A stretch of DNA of 61,326 nucleotides from Myxococcales bacterium (GCA_016794525.1 JAEUJY010000055.1:1-61326); one strand, 5' to 3'. Counted from the first letter of the stretch, positions 29,335 through 43,245 are shown. Translations and numbers: made by a program. The notes: generated by a model from the letters alone, not told the origin.

Positions 29335-30698
29335 GGCGCCACCGCCGCGGCGATCGCGTCCTCGATGATGGTCCGGATCTCGGACAGCCGGGCCGCGGTG
29401 GTCGCCTCGCAGCGCAGCACCAGCGCCGGCTGGGTGTTCGACGCCCGGCACAGCCCCCAGCCGTCGGCGAACCGCGCGCGCACGCCGTCGAGATCGATCA
29501 CCTCGACCACGTCGGCGCGGGCCCGCATCGCCGCGGTCACCGCCGCCACCACCGCGAACTTGCGGTCGTCCGGGCAGTCGACCCGCAGCTCCGGCGTGGT
29601 CACCGTCACCGGCAGCCCGTCGGCGATCACCGCCAGCGACGGCCCGCCGCTGATCACCTCGAGCAGCCGCGCGCCGGCGTAGATCGCGTCGTCGAAGCCG
29701 AACCAGCGGTGGGCGAAGAACAGGTGGCCGCTCATCTCGCCGGCCAGCGCCGCGCCGGTCGCCTTCATCCGCGCCTTGATCAGCGAGTGGCCGACCTTCC
29801 ACATCTCGGGCCGGCCGCCGGCCCGGGCCAGCTCGTCGAACATCGCCTGCGAGCACTTCACCTCGCCGACGAACACCGCCCCCGGCACCTCGGCCGCGAC
29901 CGCGCGTCCCAGCACGATCATCAACTGGTCGCCCCACAGGATCCGGCCGTCGCCGGTGACCGCGCCCAGCCGGTCGGCGTCGCCGTCGAGCGCCAGCCCC
30001 AGCTCGGCCCCGGTGGCCGCGACCGTCGCGATCAGATCGGCGAGGTTCTCGGGCATCGTCGGGTCGGGGTGGTGGTGCGGGAAGCGGCCGTCGAAGTCGC
30101 AGTACAGCGGCACCACGTCGAAGCCCAGCCGGCGGTACAGCGCCAGCGCGGTCGGCCCGCCGGCGCCGTTGCCGGCGTCGAGCACCAGCTTCGGGCGCCG
30201 CGCGCCCAGCCGGACGCCACCCACCGCGGCGTCGAGGTACGCCGGCGTCACGTCGTGGTCGCTGACCTCGCCGATCGCCGGGCCCGCCGGCGGCGCCGCG
30301 GCGATCCAGTCGCGCAGCGCCGCGATCTCGACGCCGTACAGCGAGTCCTTGCCGCACAGCAGCTTGAAGCCGTTGTCCTCGGCCGGGTTGTGGCTGCCGG
30401 TGATCATCGCCGCGCCGTCGACCGGCAGCGTGTGCGCCGCGAAGTACAGGACCGGCGTCGGCACCACGCCGATGTCGACCACGTCGGCGCCGGTGACCAG
30501 CCCCGCCACCAGCGCGTCGCGCAGCCGCGGCGAGGTCAGCCGGCAGTCGCGCCCGAGCGCGATCCGCGGGCGGCGGCCGGCCGTCGTGCGCGCCACCCGG
30601 GCCGCCAGCGCGCGCCCGAGCGTCGTCACCAGCGCGTCGTCGAGATCGCGGTCGGCGACGCCGCGGATGTCGTACTCACGGAAGATGCGCGGGTTCAT
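29331..30698 (-). CDS. Phosphomannomutase/phosphoglucomutase
   Basis: Protein of 455 residues of the alpha-D-phosphohexomutase family (AlgC/ManB-like). It converts hexose-6-phosphate to hexose-1-phosphate. Seen are FREYDIRG at the N-terminus, the phosphoserine loop TGSHNPAEDNG, the Mg2+ loop DGDADRLG, the sugar-specificity region GEMSGHLFF, and the C-terminal phosphate-binding part near RASNTQPALVLRCEA. I chose ATG 30698 (MNPRIFREYD) over ATG 30707 because TAGGAT ends 7 nt upstream, the leaderless spacing used elsewhere here. It is followed by the ROK kinase with a GTGA overlap and preceded by manC after 25 nt. Confidence 0.94.
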   Translation of the reverse strand: MNPRIFREYDIRGVADRDLDDALVTTLGRALAARVARTTAGRRPRIALGRDCRLTSPRLRDALVAGLVTGADVVDIGVVPTPVLYFAAHTLPVDGAAMITGSHNPAEDNGFKLLCGKDSLYGVEIAALRDWIAAAPPAGPAIGEVSDHDVTPAYLDAAVGGVRLGARRPKLVLDAGNGAGGPTALALYRRLGFDVVPLYCDFDGRFPHHHPDPTMPENLADLIATVAATGAELGLALDGDADRLGAVTGDGRILWGDQLMIVLGRAVAAEVPGAVFVGEVKCSQAMFDELARAGGRPEMWKVGHSLIKARMKATGAALAGEMSGHLFFAHRWFGFDDAIYAGARLLEVISGGPSLAVIADGLPVTVTTPELRVDCPDDRKFAVVAAVTAAMRARADVVEVIDLDGVRARFADGWGLCRASNTQPALVLRCEATTAARLSEIRTIIEDAIAAAVAP

Positions 30699-30705
30699 CG
30701 CGCGC

Positions 30706-30711
30706 ATCCTA
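30706..30711 (-). promoter_or_regulatory. -10 box TAGGAT, 7 nt before ATG 30698
   Basis: TAGGAT then GCGCGCG then ATG on minus, in the 25-nt gap after manC. Gives the mutase-kinase pair a promoter of its own. Confidence 0.4.
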
Positions 30712-30723
30712 CAGGAACGGGGG

Positions 30724-31776
30724 CTACAGGAAGCGCTCGAGCCCCGCGGCCACCAGCGCGTCGACCGCGGCCCGCACCTCTTGCGCCCGCGCCACCGGCA
30801 CCACCAGCACCGCGTCGCCGGCGCGGATCACCGCGACGCCGCTGACCCCGACCACCGCCACCGCCGCGCCGGGATCGCTGACCACGAGGTTGTCGCGGCC
30901 GTCGACCACCACCGCGTCGCCGACGATCGCGTTGCCCGCGGCGTCCGTCTCGGCCAGCTCGGCGACCGTCGTCCACGAGCCGACGTCGCTCCAGCCGAAG
31001 TCGCCCGGCACCGCGACCACGCCGGTGGTCCGCTCCATCACGCCGACGTCGATCGACACCGACGGCAACGTCGGGTACCGCGCCGCGATCTCGGCGGTCG
31101 CGTCGCCGTGGGCCAGCGCGGCGGCGATCGCGCGCATCGCCGCGCCGGTGGCGGGCACGAAGCGATCGAGCTCGGCCAGGAGCCGCGCCGCGCGCACGAA
31201 GAACATCCCGCCGTTCCACAGGTGGCGGCCGCCGGCCAGGTACTGCTCGGCCACCGCCTGGGCTGGCTTCTCGACGAAGCGCGCCACCGGGCGCACGCCG
31301 GGCGCGACCTCGCCGTCGCCCAGCTCGAGGTAGCCGAAGCCGGTGTCGGGCCGGGTCGGCGCGATGCCGATCGTGACGATCACGTCGTCGCGCTCGGCGG
31401 TCGCGAACGCGCGCTCGACCGCCACGCCGAACGCCACCGGATCGCCGATGTGGTGGTCGGCCGGGAACGCGCCGATCACCGCGTCGGGATCGCGGGCCAG
31501 CGCGTGCACCGCGGCCAGGCCCAGCGCGGCGGCGGTGTTGCGCGCCGCCGGCTCCGCCACCACCTCGACGTCGTCGACCGCCGCGGTCACCAGCGACGCC
31601 TGATCGGCGGCGGTCACGACCATCACGCGGCCCGCGGCCGACCGCGCGCGCGCCACGGTGGCGGCGATCAGCGTGTCGCCGCCGGTGACCGCCAGGAACT
31701 GCTTGGGCCGCGCCCGTCGGCTCGCGGGCCACAGCCGCGTGCCACTACCGCCCGCGAGGATCACCGCACATCGCAT
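30724..31776 (-). CDS. manC: Mannose-1-phosphate guanylyltransferase
   Basis: Protein of 350 residues, the length of stand-alone ManC-type enzymes (no fused phosphomannose isomerase domain). The nucleotidyltransferase signature AVILAGGSGTRLWPASR with RPKQF is complete, followed by EPAARNTAAALGLAA, FPADHHIGD, FVEKPAQ, LWNGGMFF and FGWSDVGSW. It makes GDP-mannose from mannose-1-P and GTP, for exopolysaccharide, LPS or compatible-solute synthesis. GAGGAT lies 6 nt upstream of ATG 31776 and could act as ribosome site or -10 box. First gene of the minus-strand sugar-activation group. Confidence 0.95.
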   Translation of the reverse strand: MRCAVILAGGSGTRLWPASRRARPKQFLAVTGGDTLIAATVARARSAAGRVMVVTAADQASLVTAAVDDVEVVAEPAARNTAAALGLAAVHALARDPDAVIGAFPADHHIGDPVAFGVAVERAFATAERDDVIVTIGIAPTRPDTGFGYLELGDGEVAPGVRPVARFVEKPAQAVAEQYLAGGRHLWNGGMFFVRAARLLAELDRFVPATGAAMRAIAAALAHGDATAEIAARYPTLPSVSIDVGVMERTTGVVAVPGDFGWSDVGSWTTVAELAETDAAGNAIVGDAVVVDGRDNLVVSDPGAAVAVVGVSGVAVIRAGDAVLVVPVARAQEVRAAVDALVAAGLERFL

Positions 31777-31822
31777 GGCGGCATCCTCGACAACCGCGGC
31801 CGCAGGCGCAAGCCCGCCGCCG

Positions 31823-34075
31823 CTATTGCGGCGTCGTGACCGGGCCGCTGTCGTCCGGGGCCTCGACGACCGGCGCCTCGACGCGCGCCGCCGGCTTGTC
31901 GACGTCCTTGCTCGCCGCCGGCGGGTCCGCCTCGGCCTTGCCGGCGTCCTTGCTCGCCGCCGCCGGCTTGTCGCCCGTGTCGCCCTTGTCGCCGTCGGGC
32001 TTCCCCGCGTCGTCGCCGCCGCGCTTGCGGGTCGGCGGCCCATCGCCGGGGCGCGCCTGCGCCGGCACCGCCGGCTTCGCGGCCGGCCCCGCCGCCACGT
32101 CGGCCGCGTCGCCCGCCTCCGCGGTGTCGCCCGCGCCCGCGTCGCTCACCTTCTTGCCGGCCGAGCCCTTGCCGCTGCCCTTGCGCTGGCCCTTCGGCAG
32201 CTGCTTCCACTGCTTCTCGGCGCGCTCCGACCGGCTGCGATCGACGACCTTGTACACCACCACCAGCTCGCCCTTGTCGACGACGGTGTCGGGCGGCTTG
32301 CGGTTGATGCGCGCCATGTCGCGCTTGCTCAGCCCGAACCGCTTGCCGATCTGCTCGTAGCTCTCGCGCTTGGTCGGCACGTACTCGACCCGCTGCCGCC
32401 CCGACCGCCCCTCCGACAGCTCGAGGTGCTCCTTGCTGCCGCGGGTGACGATCACCAGGCGGGTCTCGTCGAGCAGCGCCACCCGCGCCTGGTCCTCCGA
32501 CCAGGTCGGCGCGACGAACGCCTGCAGCACCATCCGCGGCTGCAGGCTGGCGTCGATCGCCTGGCCGTTCCACGTCGCCAGGTCGCGCGCGCTCACGCCC
32601 ATCGCCTTGGCGACCACGCCTAGCTCGTCGCCGGCGACCACCCGGTAGAACACGCGCCGGGTGTTGGCGACCTCGGCGTCCTTGTCGGGCACCGCGACGA
32701 TCAGCGCCTCGCCCGGCTTGTGATCGACGCCCGAGCCGTAGAGATCGTCGGCCGCCGCCGCCAGGTTCTTCTTGCGCACGTCGGCCGCGACCCGCGGCAC
32801 CACCAGCACGGTGCCGCCGGTGACCTCGGTGTCGTGATCGAGCTCGTTGAGCGCGCGCAGCTTCTGCCGCGAGATCCCGAACTGCGTCGCGATGTCCTCG
32901 AACCGCTCGCCGTAGCGCGCGACGTAGGTGTCGACGGTGTCCCAGTCGCCCTTGAGCTGCCCCAGCTTGGCCGCGAACGCCGCGCCGCCGCCCTGCGGCA
33001 CGCGCATCACGAACGCGCGCCCGGCCGGGGTGCGGTTCTTGCGCAGGTGCGGGTTCAGCCGCTTGAGATCGGCGACGCCGCAGCCGGCGGCCTTGGCGAT
33101 CGTCCCCAGCGCGATCGACGACGGCACGGTCACGTCGTCCCACCGCTCGGGCGCGCCCAGGTCGACGTCGGCGAACCCGAACGTCGCCAGGTTGTGGCCG
33201 ACGATCGCCGCCGCCAGCGCCTTGGGCACGTAGATGCCCGACTCCCACGGCAGCGCGTTCTCGTAGTCGACCAGCGCCCAGAAGTCGTTGCTGTTGAAGC
33301 GCGCGATCGCCTTGAGCACCGCGCCGTAGCCGGCGTTGTACGCGGCCATCGCCAGGTCCCAGTTGCCGAAGCGCTGGTACAGGTCGGCCCACGCGCCCGT
33401 CGCCGCCTCGGTCGCCCGCACCGGATCGTTGCGCTCGTCGACCCAGCGATCGATCGTCAGCCCGTAGATGCGGCCCGACGCCGGCATGAACTGCCACAGC
33501 CCGCTGGCGCCGACCCGCGACTGCTCGGTCGAGTCGTAGCTCGACTCGATCATCGCCAGGTACAGCAGGTCCTCGGGCAGCTTGGCCTTGCGCAGCGCGG
33601 TCAGGATCACGTCGCGGTAGCGCCCCTGGCGCTCCAGCCAGCCGCGCATGATGCGGCGGCCGCGCGGGTCCTCCTTGTAGAACACCAGGTAGTCGATGAC
33701 CCGGCGATCCCAGGTGACCGGCAGATCGGGCATCGTCAGGTTGGCCAGCCACGGCAGGTCGGGGCGCAGCGCGGTGGGCGACGTCGCCCGGCGCGGCTCG
33801 CCGCCCTCGATCCACGGGCCGGCCGCCTGCGAGAACGCCTCGAGCTCGAACTCGCGCAGCTCGTCCTGCCACGGCCGGCAGGTCTGGCCCACCGGGCAGC
33901 CGCGCACCGCGGCGCGCTCGTCGGGCTGCGGGGTCAGCGGCGCGCGCACGGTCGGCGGCGCCGCCGCGGCCTGGCCCTCGACGCCGATCGGGTGGACGTC
34001 CGGCTGGTCGGCGCGCGCCGCGGCCGTGGACAGGAGCAAGCTGGCCAGGGCCGAGAGACAGAGCCGCACCGACAT
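31823..34075 (-). CDS. MltD-like lytic transglycosylase with LysM-type domains
   Basis: Protein of 750 residues. Signal peptide MSVRLCLSALASLLLSTAAARA. SLT lysozyme-like domain (about 180-330): catalytic Glu in AMIESSYDS, then GASGLWQFMPASGRIYGL, and WDLAMAAYNAGYG. Three LysM-like modules follow at about 395-440 (YVARYGERFEDIATQFGIS), 490-535 (YRVVAGDELGVVAKAMGVS) and 580-625 (ESYEQIGKRFGLSKRDMARI). They bind peptidoglycan. The C-terminal 120 residues are a Lys/Ala/Asp/Pro-rich disordered tail with repeated AASKD-AGK and AASKD-VDK. It cleaves glycan strands during wall remodelling. ATG 34075 is chosen: TACATT lies 6 nt upstream and the signal peptide begins there. Diverges from tatA. Confidence 0.92.
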   Translation of the reverse strand: MSVRLCLSALASLLLSTAAARADQPDVHPIGVEGQAAAAPPTVRAPLTPQPDERAAVRGCPVGQTCRPWQDELREFELEAFSQAAGPWIEGGEPRRATSPTALRPDLPWLANLTMPDLPVTWDRRVIDYLVFYKEDPRGRRIMRGWLERQGRYRDVILTALRKAKLPEDLLYLAMIESSYDSTEQSRVGASGLWQFMPASGRIYGLTIDRWVDERNDPVRATEAATGAWADLYQRFGNWDLAMAAYNAGYGAVLKAIARFNSNDFWALVDYENALPWESGIYVPKALAAAIVGHNLATFGFADVDLGAPERWDDVTVPSSIALGTIAKAAGCGVADLKRLNPHLRKNRTPAGRAFVMRVPQGGGAAFAAKLGQLKGDWDTVDTYVARYGERFEDIATQFGISRQKLRALNELDHDTEVTGGTVLVVPRVAADVRKKNLAAAADDLYGSGVDHKPGEALIVAVPDKDAEVANTRRVFYRVVAGDELGVVAKAMGVSARDLATWNGQAIDASLQPRMVLQAFVAPTWSEDQARVALLDETRLVIVTRGSKEHLELSEGRSGRQRVEYVPTKRESYEQIGKRFGLSKRDMARINRKPPDTVVDKGELVVVYKVVDRSRSERAEKQWKQLPKGQRKGSGKGSAGKKVSDAGAGDTAEAGDAADVAAGPAAKPAVPAQARPGDGPPTRKRGGDDAGKPDGDKGDTGDKPAAASKDAGKAEADPPAASKDVDKPAARVEAPVVEAPDDSGPVTTPQ

Positions 34076-34081
34076 GGCCCG

Positions 34082-34087
34082 AATGTA
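34082..34087 (-). promoter_or_regulatory. -10 box TACATT, 6 nt before ATG 34075
   Basis: TACATT then CGGGCC then ATG on minus; no ribosome site. Leaderless start predicted. Confidence 0.45.
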
Positions 34088-34244
34088 AAGAATGCCGTGC
34101 GGGTGATCCACTTTTGCGACATCCGTCAACGGTTGCGCAGGGTTGCCCCCGACGGTGGGCCGCGCTTCCACGTCGCAGTCGCCACTTTCCCACAGCGCGT
34201 GCTAGGGTGCGCGCAGTCGGCTTGAGCCGGCGCAGGAGTCCGCT

Positions 34245-34502
34245 ATGCCCGGCATGGGCGAATTGCTCATCATCCTACTCATCGTCATGGTGGTCTTCGG
34301 CGCCAGCAAGCTGCCGCAGATCGGCCATGGGCTCGGTTCGGCCATCAAGAACTTCAAGCGCGCCGCCGCCGGTGACGACGAGATCGAGGTCTCGAAGAAG
34401 GCGATCGACGGCAAGAGCGCCAAGGAGCTGTCGTCGGGCGCCGACGAGGACGGCGAGTTCGAAGAGGTCGTGGTTCGGCGGCGGGTCAAGAAGGAGAGCT
34501 AG
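34245..34502 (+). CDS. tatA: Twin-arginine translocase subunit TatA/E
   Basis: Protein of 85 residues. A short N-out helix ([19 protein letters not shown], about 6-24) with the conserved FG before the amphipathic helix ([16 protein letters not shown], about 27-42) and a charged, Asp/Glu/Lys-rich cytoplasmic tail. This is the TatA pore-forming component that carries folded Tat substrates across the inner membrane. Gly5-Glu6 occupies the usual polar position at the start of the helix. ATG 34245 has AGGAG 7 nt upstream. No tatB or tatC is adjacent; in many Myxococcota they are elsewhere. Confidence 0.95.
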   Translation: MPGMGELLIILLIVMVVFGASKLPQIGHGLGSAIKNFKRAAAGDDEIEVSKKAIDGKSAKELSSGADEDGEFEEVVVRRRVKKES

Positions 34503-34549
34503 CCGAGCGCCGCGAGGCTGCCTCCGGGTCTAGCCATCGCAGGATCTCG

Positions 34550-35311
34550 CTAGCGGCGTCGCGGATCGCGGCGCTCGCGCAGCTCGCGGGCGGTGGCCCG
34601 CACATCGTCGGCCACCCCGTTGGCCTCGGCCACGTCGCCCCAATCGGCGGGCGACAGCGTGACCACCAGCCGCAGCGCCACGTGCACCGGCGTGTGCGGG
34701 TTCAGCACCAGCGCGCGCCGCACGCCGGGGCGCGTCGACCAGCGGCGGTGCTCGGCCACCAGCGCCAGCGCCGCCGGCACCGCCGGGCGCATCGCCGCCA
34801 CTCGCACCACCTCGCGCTCGGTGAGCTGCGGGTTGTCGAGGAGGATCGCCACCACGTCGGGGTGCGGATCGCGCAGCAGCTCGGTCAGCGCGTCGCCGCG
34901 GGGGCGGCGGGCCAGGGCCTTGCGCTCGCCCAGGGTCAGCGGTCGGCCGCGGTTGCGCAGCGGCCGCTCGGGGCGCAGCTGGCGATCGATCTCGGCGGCG
35001 TCCGCCGTCGGCGGCGACGCGTCGAGGATCATCGCGCGCAGCACCCGATCGCCGGCGGCGTGGGCCGCGGCGTACAGCGCGTGGCGCGCCGGGTAGTCGA
35101 GCTCGGCCAGCGCCGCTGGCAAGCACCCGACCGCGGCGAGCAGCTCGGGATCGTCGTCGCCACCCCCGGCCCGCCCCAGCAACGTCAGCGTCGCGGCCAC
35201 CGCGAGCTCGGCGTCGGCCGCCAGCAGCGCGGCCAGCTGCCGGATCTTCAGGGCGCGATCGGCGTACCGGCGCAGCCGGTCGAGGATGATCGCGTCCGCG
35301 GCGGCGGTCAC
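34550..35311 (-). CDS. Helical-repeat (HEAT/LRV-like) protein of unknown function
   Basis: Protein of 253 residues, nearly all alpha-helical and rich in Ala, Leu, Arg and Asp. Helix pairs such as DALTELLRDPHPDVVAILLD, NPQLTEREVVRVAAM and VRRALVLNPHTPVHVALRLV repeat about every 25-35 residues with the N-P-x-(L/T) turn seen in HEAT- or leucine-rich-variant-type repeats. That suggests a protein-binding scaffold in the cytoplasm. No catalytic motif. GTG 35311 starts 12 nt after the stop of the PhaR-type regulator, so it is probably co-transcribed with it. A link to polyhydroxyalkanoate or carbon storage is inference only. Confidence 0.7.
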   Translation of the reverse strand: MTAAADAIILDRLRRYADRALKIRQLAALLAADAELAVAATLTLLGRAGGGDDDPELLAAVGCLPAALAELDYPARHALYAAAHAAGDRVLRAMILDASPPTADAAEIDRQLRPERPLRNRGRPLTLGERKALARRPRGDALTELLRDPHPDVVAILLDNPQLTEREVVRVAAMRPAVPAALALVAEHRRWSTRPGVRRALVLNPHTPVHVALRLVVTLSPADWGDVAEANGVADDVRATARELRERRDPRRR

Positions 35312-35323
35312 ACGCCGCCGGTG

Positions 35324-35914
35324 CTACTCGCGGCCCTCGCTGTCGGCCATCGCCTGCAGCTTGGCCTCGAGCTCGGCGATGCGATCGGACAGCGCGCGGA
35401 CGTCCTTGTGCAGCCCCGAGAACGGCGAGATGCCGCCGATCGCGGTGCGGACCTTGTTGTCGACGCGCTTCTGCCACTCGTCGAGCGCGCGCTGCTGCTC
35501 CTCGACCCAGTGGCGGAACTCGCGCAGCACGACCAGCTCGCGCCGGCGCGGCGCGCCCTCGTCGCCGGCGTCGTCCTCGGGCTCGGCCTCGGGCGGCGGC
35601 TCGTCCTCGTTGCGCTTGAACGGCAGCACGCTGGTCACCCGGCGCTGCGCCTCGGCGAACCACTCGCCGCCGTTCTGGATGATGTTGCGCATCGCGCCCA
35701 GCGGCATGAAGCTGCGCTGCTTCTTCTCTTCCTCGAAGATGATCTGCGCCAGGGTGACCGAGGTCAGGTCTTCCTTGGTCTTGTTGTCGACGATCTTCAC
35801 CTCGTCGCCCGCGCGGATCATCTCGGAGATCTGGTCGAGCGTCACGTAGCGGCTGTGCTGCGTGTCGTAGAGCTTGCGGTTCGCGTACCGCTTGATGACT
35901 CGCGCCTCGGCCAT
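35324..35914 (-). CDS. PhaR-type polyhydroxyalkanoate synthesis regulator
   Basis: Protein of 196 residues. The N-terminal PHB/PHA-accumulation DNA-binding domain (about 5-65) is clear: VIKRYANRKLYDTQHSRYVT, then LDQISEMIRAGDEVKIVDNK and DLTSVTLAQIIFEEEK. A second segment (about 66-100) and a charged Glu/Asp/Pro linker (about 103-122) precede a C-terminal coiled coil (about 130-190, heptads with LREFRHWVEEQQRALDEW and LSDRIAELEAKLQAM). Such proteins repress phasin genes and bind PHA granules. In Myxococcota, homologues also occur without PHA synthase. ATG 35914 has GAGGAG 7 nt upstream. Followed by the helical-repeat gene. Confidence 0.9.
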   Translation of the reverse strand: MAEARVIKRYANRKLYDTQHSRYVTLDQISEMIRAGDEVKIVDNKTKEDLTSVTLAQIIFEEEKKQRSFMPLGAMRNIIQNGGEWFAEAQRRVTSVLPFKRNEDEPPPEAEPEDDAGDEGAPRRRELVVLREFRHWVEEQQRALDEWQKRVDNKVRTAIGGISPFSGLHKDVRALSDRIAELEAKLQAMADSEGRE

Positions 35915-36038
35915 GGTGACTCCTCGAAGGGGAGGCCCCCCTCTCTCTTAGAGGTATCACGCGGCGCGCCATGGCGGCAACGCACCGCGGCAGACGCGGG
36001 GGTCGACAGCCGCCCTCGCTCCGCGCTACCCATGGGGG

Positions 36039-36392
36039 ATGCGCACCTACGCCCTGTTCGCCGCCCTGTGCCTCGCCGCGTGTGGTGGCGACGACGCCGG
36101 CACGCCGATCGACGCCGCCCCCTCGAGCGTCATGACCGTGGCCTGCGGCACCAGCACGCCGGTCGCCACCTTCACCGCCCCGTCGTTCACCGCGTTCTCG
36201 CCGACCTCGGCGACGATCGCGGTCGGCGACGTCGTCGAGTTCCAGATGCCGGCGGCCCACAACGCGGTGTCGACCACCGGGCTGTTCCGGGTCGACTTCG
36301 GCGTCACCGCCTGCCTCAAGTTCACCGCCGCCGGCACGTTCCCGTTCAAGTGCGAGCCGCACCAGTTCACCGGCACCGTCGTCGTCCAGTAG
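36039..36392 (+). CDS. Cupredoxin-like lipoprotein
   Basis: Protein of 117 residues. Lipobox LCLAAC near residue 15, Gly/Asp spacer, then a plastocyanin/amicyanin-like beta-sandwich (about 40-117). Copper ligands seen are the His of PAAHNAV and the Cys and His of FKCEPHQF. The usual axial Met a few residues after the last His is not there (TGTVVVQ end), so the site may be a Met-less type 1 or a different copper centre. The start codon follows TACCCATGGGGG with a G-rich ribosome-like run. It is predicted to carry electrons or copper in the periplasm. It converges on the diguanylate cyclase gene 4 nt away and is divergent from the PhaR-type gene. Confidence 0.82.
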   Translation: MRTYALFAALCLAACGGDDAGTPIDAAPSSVMTVACGTSTPVATFTAPSFTAFSPTSATIAVGDVVEFQMPAAHNAVSTTGLFRVDFGVTACLKFTAAGTFPFKCEPHQFTGTVVVQ

Positions 36393-36396
36393 CCGA

Positions 36397-37881
36397 TCAA
36401 CCGCGGTCGCCGCCGCGGCAGTGCGACCGCTTCGCCGCGTACATCTGCGCGTCGGCCCGGCCCAGCAGCTGATCGAGGCTGCACGGCGCGGCCGGGTCGA
36501 ACGCGGCGGCCCCCACGCTCCACGCCAGCGTCGCCACGGCCGGGTCGGTCGCCCGCGCGTGCGCGAGCGCCGCGGCCAGCCGCTCGGTGACGCGCTCGGC
36601 CTCCGGATCGTCGGTCAGCACCAGCGCGACGAACTCGTCGCCGCCCAGCCGCGCGACCACCTCGTCGCCGAACGTCGCCTGCAGCACGCCGGCCGCGCTC
36701 CGGATCAACGCGTCGCCGCCGGCGTGACCGTGGGCGTCGTTGACGTGCTTGAGGTGATCGAGATCGACGAACAGCAAGACCGCGCGGCCGTGGTGCCGTT
36801 GCGCGCGGGCCAGCTGGCTCTCGGCGACCGCGAAGAACCCGCGCCGGTTGAGCAGCCCGGTCAGCTCGTCGTGGAACGCGATCACCTCGAGCTCGGCGGT
36901 GCGCCGGTCGGCCGCGCGCAGGTGGCGACGACGATCCAGCACCTGCCCCAGCACCGCCGCCAGCCGCGGCGCCATCGCTCGCAGCGGCGCCACGTCGGGC
37001 GACCGCTCGCGGGACATCAGCTCGAGCACGCCGATCGCCTCGTGGCGCACCAGGATCGGGAGCGCCGCCACCGTGTGGACGCCGAGCGCGACCGCCAGCG
37101 GCCCGCGGCTCGGCCCCAGCGCCCGCGCGACGTCGTGGTCGAACAGCGGCGCCCGCGCCTGGGTCGCCTCGGCCGCCAGCGGCGCGCGGTCGCGCGGCCG
37201 GGTCTCCGCGGCCACCAGCGGCTCGAGCGCCAGGTCGTCGACGTGCGCGCCGTGCGAGCGCAGGTGGTCGCCGTCGATCAGCAGCGCCTCGACGCCGACC
37301 CAGCCGACGTGGCGCGCCAGCCGGCTCAGCGCGGTGCCGAGCGTCGCGCTGCCCCCGAGCGTCGCCATCGCCAGCATCAGCTCGGCCTCCTCGCGCTCGC
37401 GCTCGAGCTGGGCGCAGCGGCGCTGCAGCGCCTGGCCGTCGAGCGTCGACGCCGCGATCGCCGCGAACCCGCGTAGCACGCTGACGTCGCGCTCGCACCA
37501 CGCGCGCGGCGCGCCGGCGATCGCCGCGAGCACCACTGGCGCGACGACCGCGTGCGTGGCCACCGGCATGCCGGCGTACGCGACCGCGCCGAGCCGCGCC
37601 GGATCGTCGACGCGGCGGGCCCGCCCGTCCTGCACCAGCCGTGGCTTGCCGGTCGCAGCCACGACGCGGCAGGACGGGTTGGCCGGCACCAGCAGCGCGC
37701 CACGCAGCACGTGGCCCGGCAGCCCATGGACGCCGAGCACGCGCTGACGCTCGCCCTCGATCGAGGTGACCAGCACGCCGTCGATCTGCAGCGCCGCCGC
37801 GCACCCCTGCGCGATCGCGTCGAGGTCCTCGGCGAAGTGGACGCCACCCCCGGTGTCGGTCCTCGCGCGTCTCCAGGCCAT
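36397..37881 (-). CDS. Diguanylate cyclase: GAF-GAF-GGDEF
   Basis: Protein of 494 residues. Two GAF-like regions (about 15-155 and 165-305) and a C-terminal GGDEF domain (about 330-485). The active site is intact: RLGGDEFVAL, preceded by the FVDLDHLKHVNDAHGHAGGD metal/substrate segment and FHDELTGLLNRRGF. No inhibitory RxxD is seen five residues before GGDEF. It should make c-di-GMP from GTP under control of a GAF ligand. A promoter is visible: TATGAT at 37902-37907 and the strong ribosome site GGAAGGAGG before ATG 37881. It diverges from the purine operon, sharing a 182-nt intergenic region. Confidence 0.93.
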   Translation of the reverse strand: MAWRRARTDTGGGVHFAEDLDAIAQGCAAALQIDGVLVTSIEGERQRVLGVHGLPGHVLRGALLVPANPSCRVVAATGKPRLVQDGRARRVDDPARLGAVAYAGMPVATHAVVAPVVLAAIAGAPRAWCERDVSVLRGFAAIAASTLDGQALQRRCAQLEREREEAELMLAMATLGGSATLGTALSRLARHVGWVGVEALLIDGDHLRSHGAHVDDLALEPLVAAETRPRDRAPLAAEATQARAPLFDHDVARALGPSRGPLAVALGVHTVAALPILVRHEAIGVLELMSRERSPDVAPLRAMAPRLAAVLGQVLDRRRHLRAADRRTAELEVIAFHDELTGLLNRRGFFAVAESQLARAQRHHGRAVLLFVDLDHLKHVNDAHGHAGGDALIRSAAGVLQATFGDEVVARLGGDEFVALVLTDDPEAERVTERLAAALAHARATDPAVATLAWSVGAAAFDPAAPCSLDQLLGRADAQMYAAKRSHCRGGDRG

Positions 37882-37901
37882 CGTCGCCTCCTTCCCGCTC
37901 C

Positions 37902-37907
37902 ATCATA
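37902..37907 (-). promoter_or_regulatory. -10 box TATGAT of the diguanylate cyclase gene
   Basis: TATGAT on minus, 20 nt before ATG 37881 with GGAAGGAGG between. The -35 region is weak. Confidence 0.45.
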
Positions 37908-37961
37908 CCCAGCGGACCGGAACTGAGAACCAAGTCGTGAGGGCACTCCCGCCCGCGTCGT

Positions 37962-38043
37962 GCAGCTTTGCAGCTGCGGTGGATCGCCGCACCGCCGCGT
38001 CGTCGCCGCCCGCGCCGCCCCGGATCGCGGCGAGGCGTACACT
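37962..38043 (+). promoter_or_regulatory. Regulatory region of the purine operon
   Basis: GCAGCT (37962-37967), TT, and the palindrome GCAGCTGC (37970-37977) form a repeated site. A TACACT -10 box at 38038-38043 would start the transcript about 14 nt before the AGGAGGT ribosome site region. Operator assignment is tentative. Confidence 0.35.
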
Positions 38044-38063
38044 GGCCTCGCCAGGAGGTCCCC

Positions 38064-41701
<3,638 letters not shown>

Positions 41702-41748
41702 ATTCGATCTGACCTGTCCCGCCCTCCCACTCTTCCGAGTCTAAACGC

Positions 41749-43241
<1,493 letters not shown>

Positions 43242-43245
<4 letters not shown>

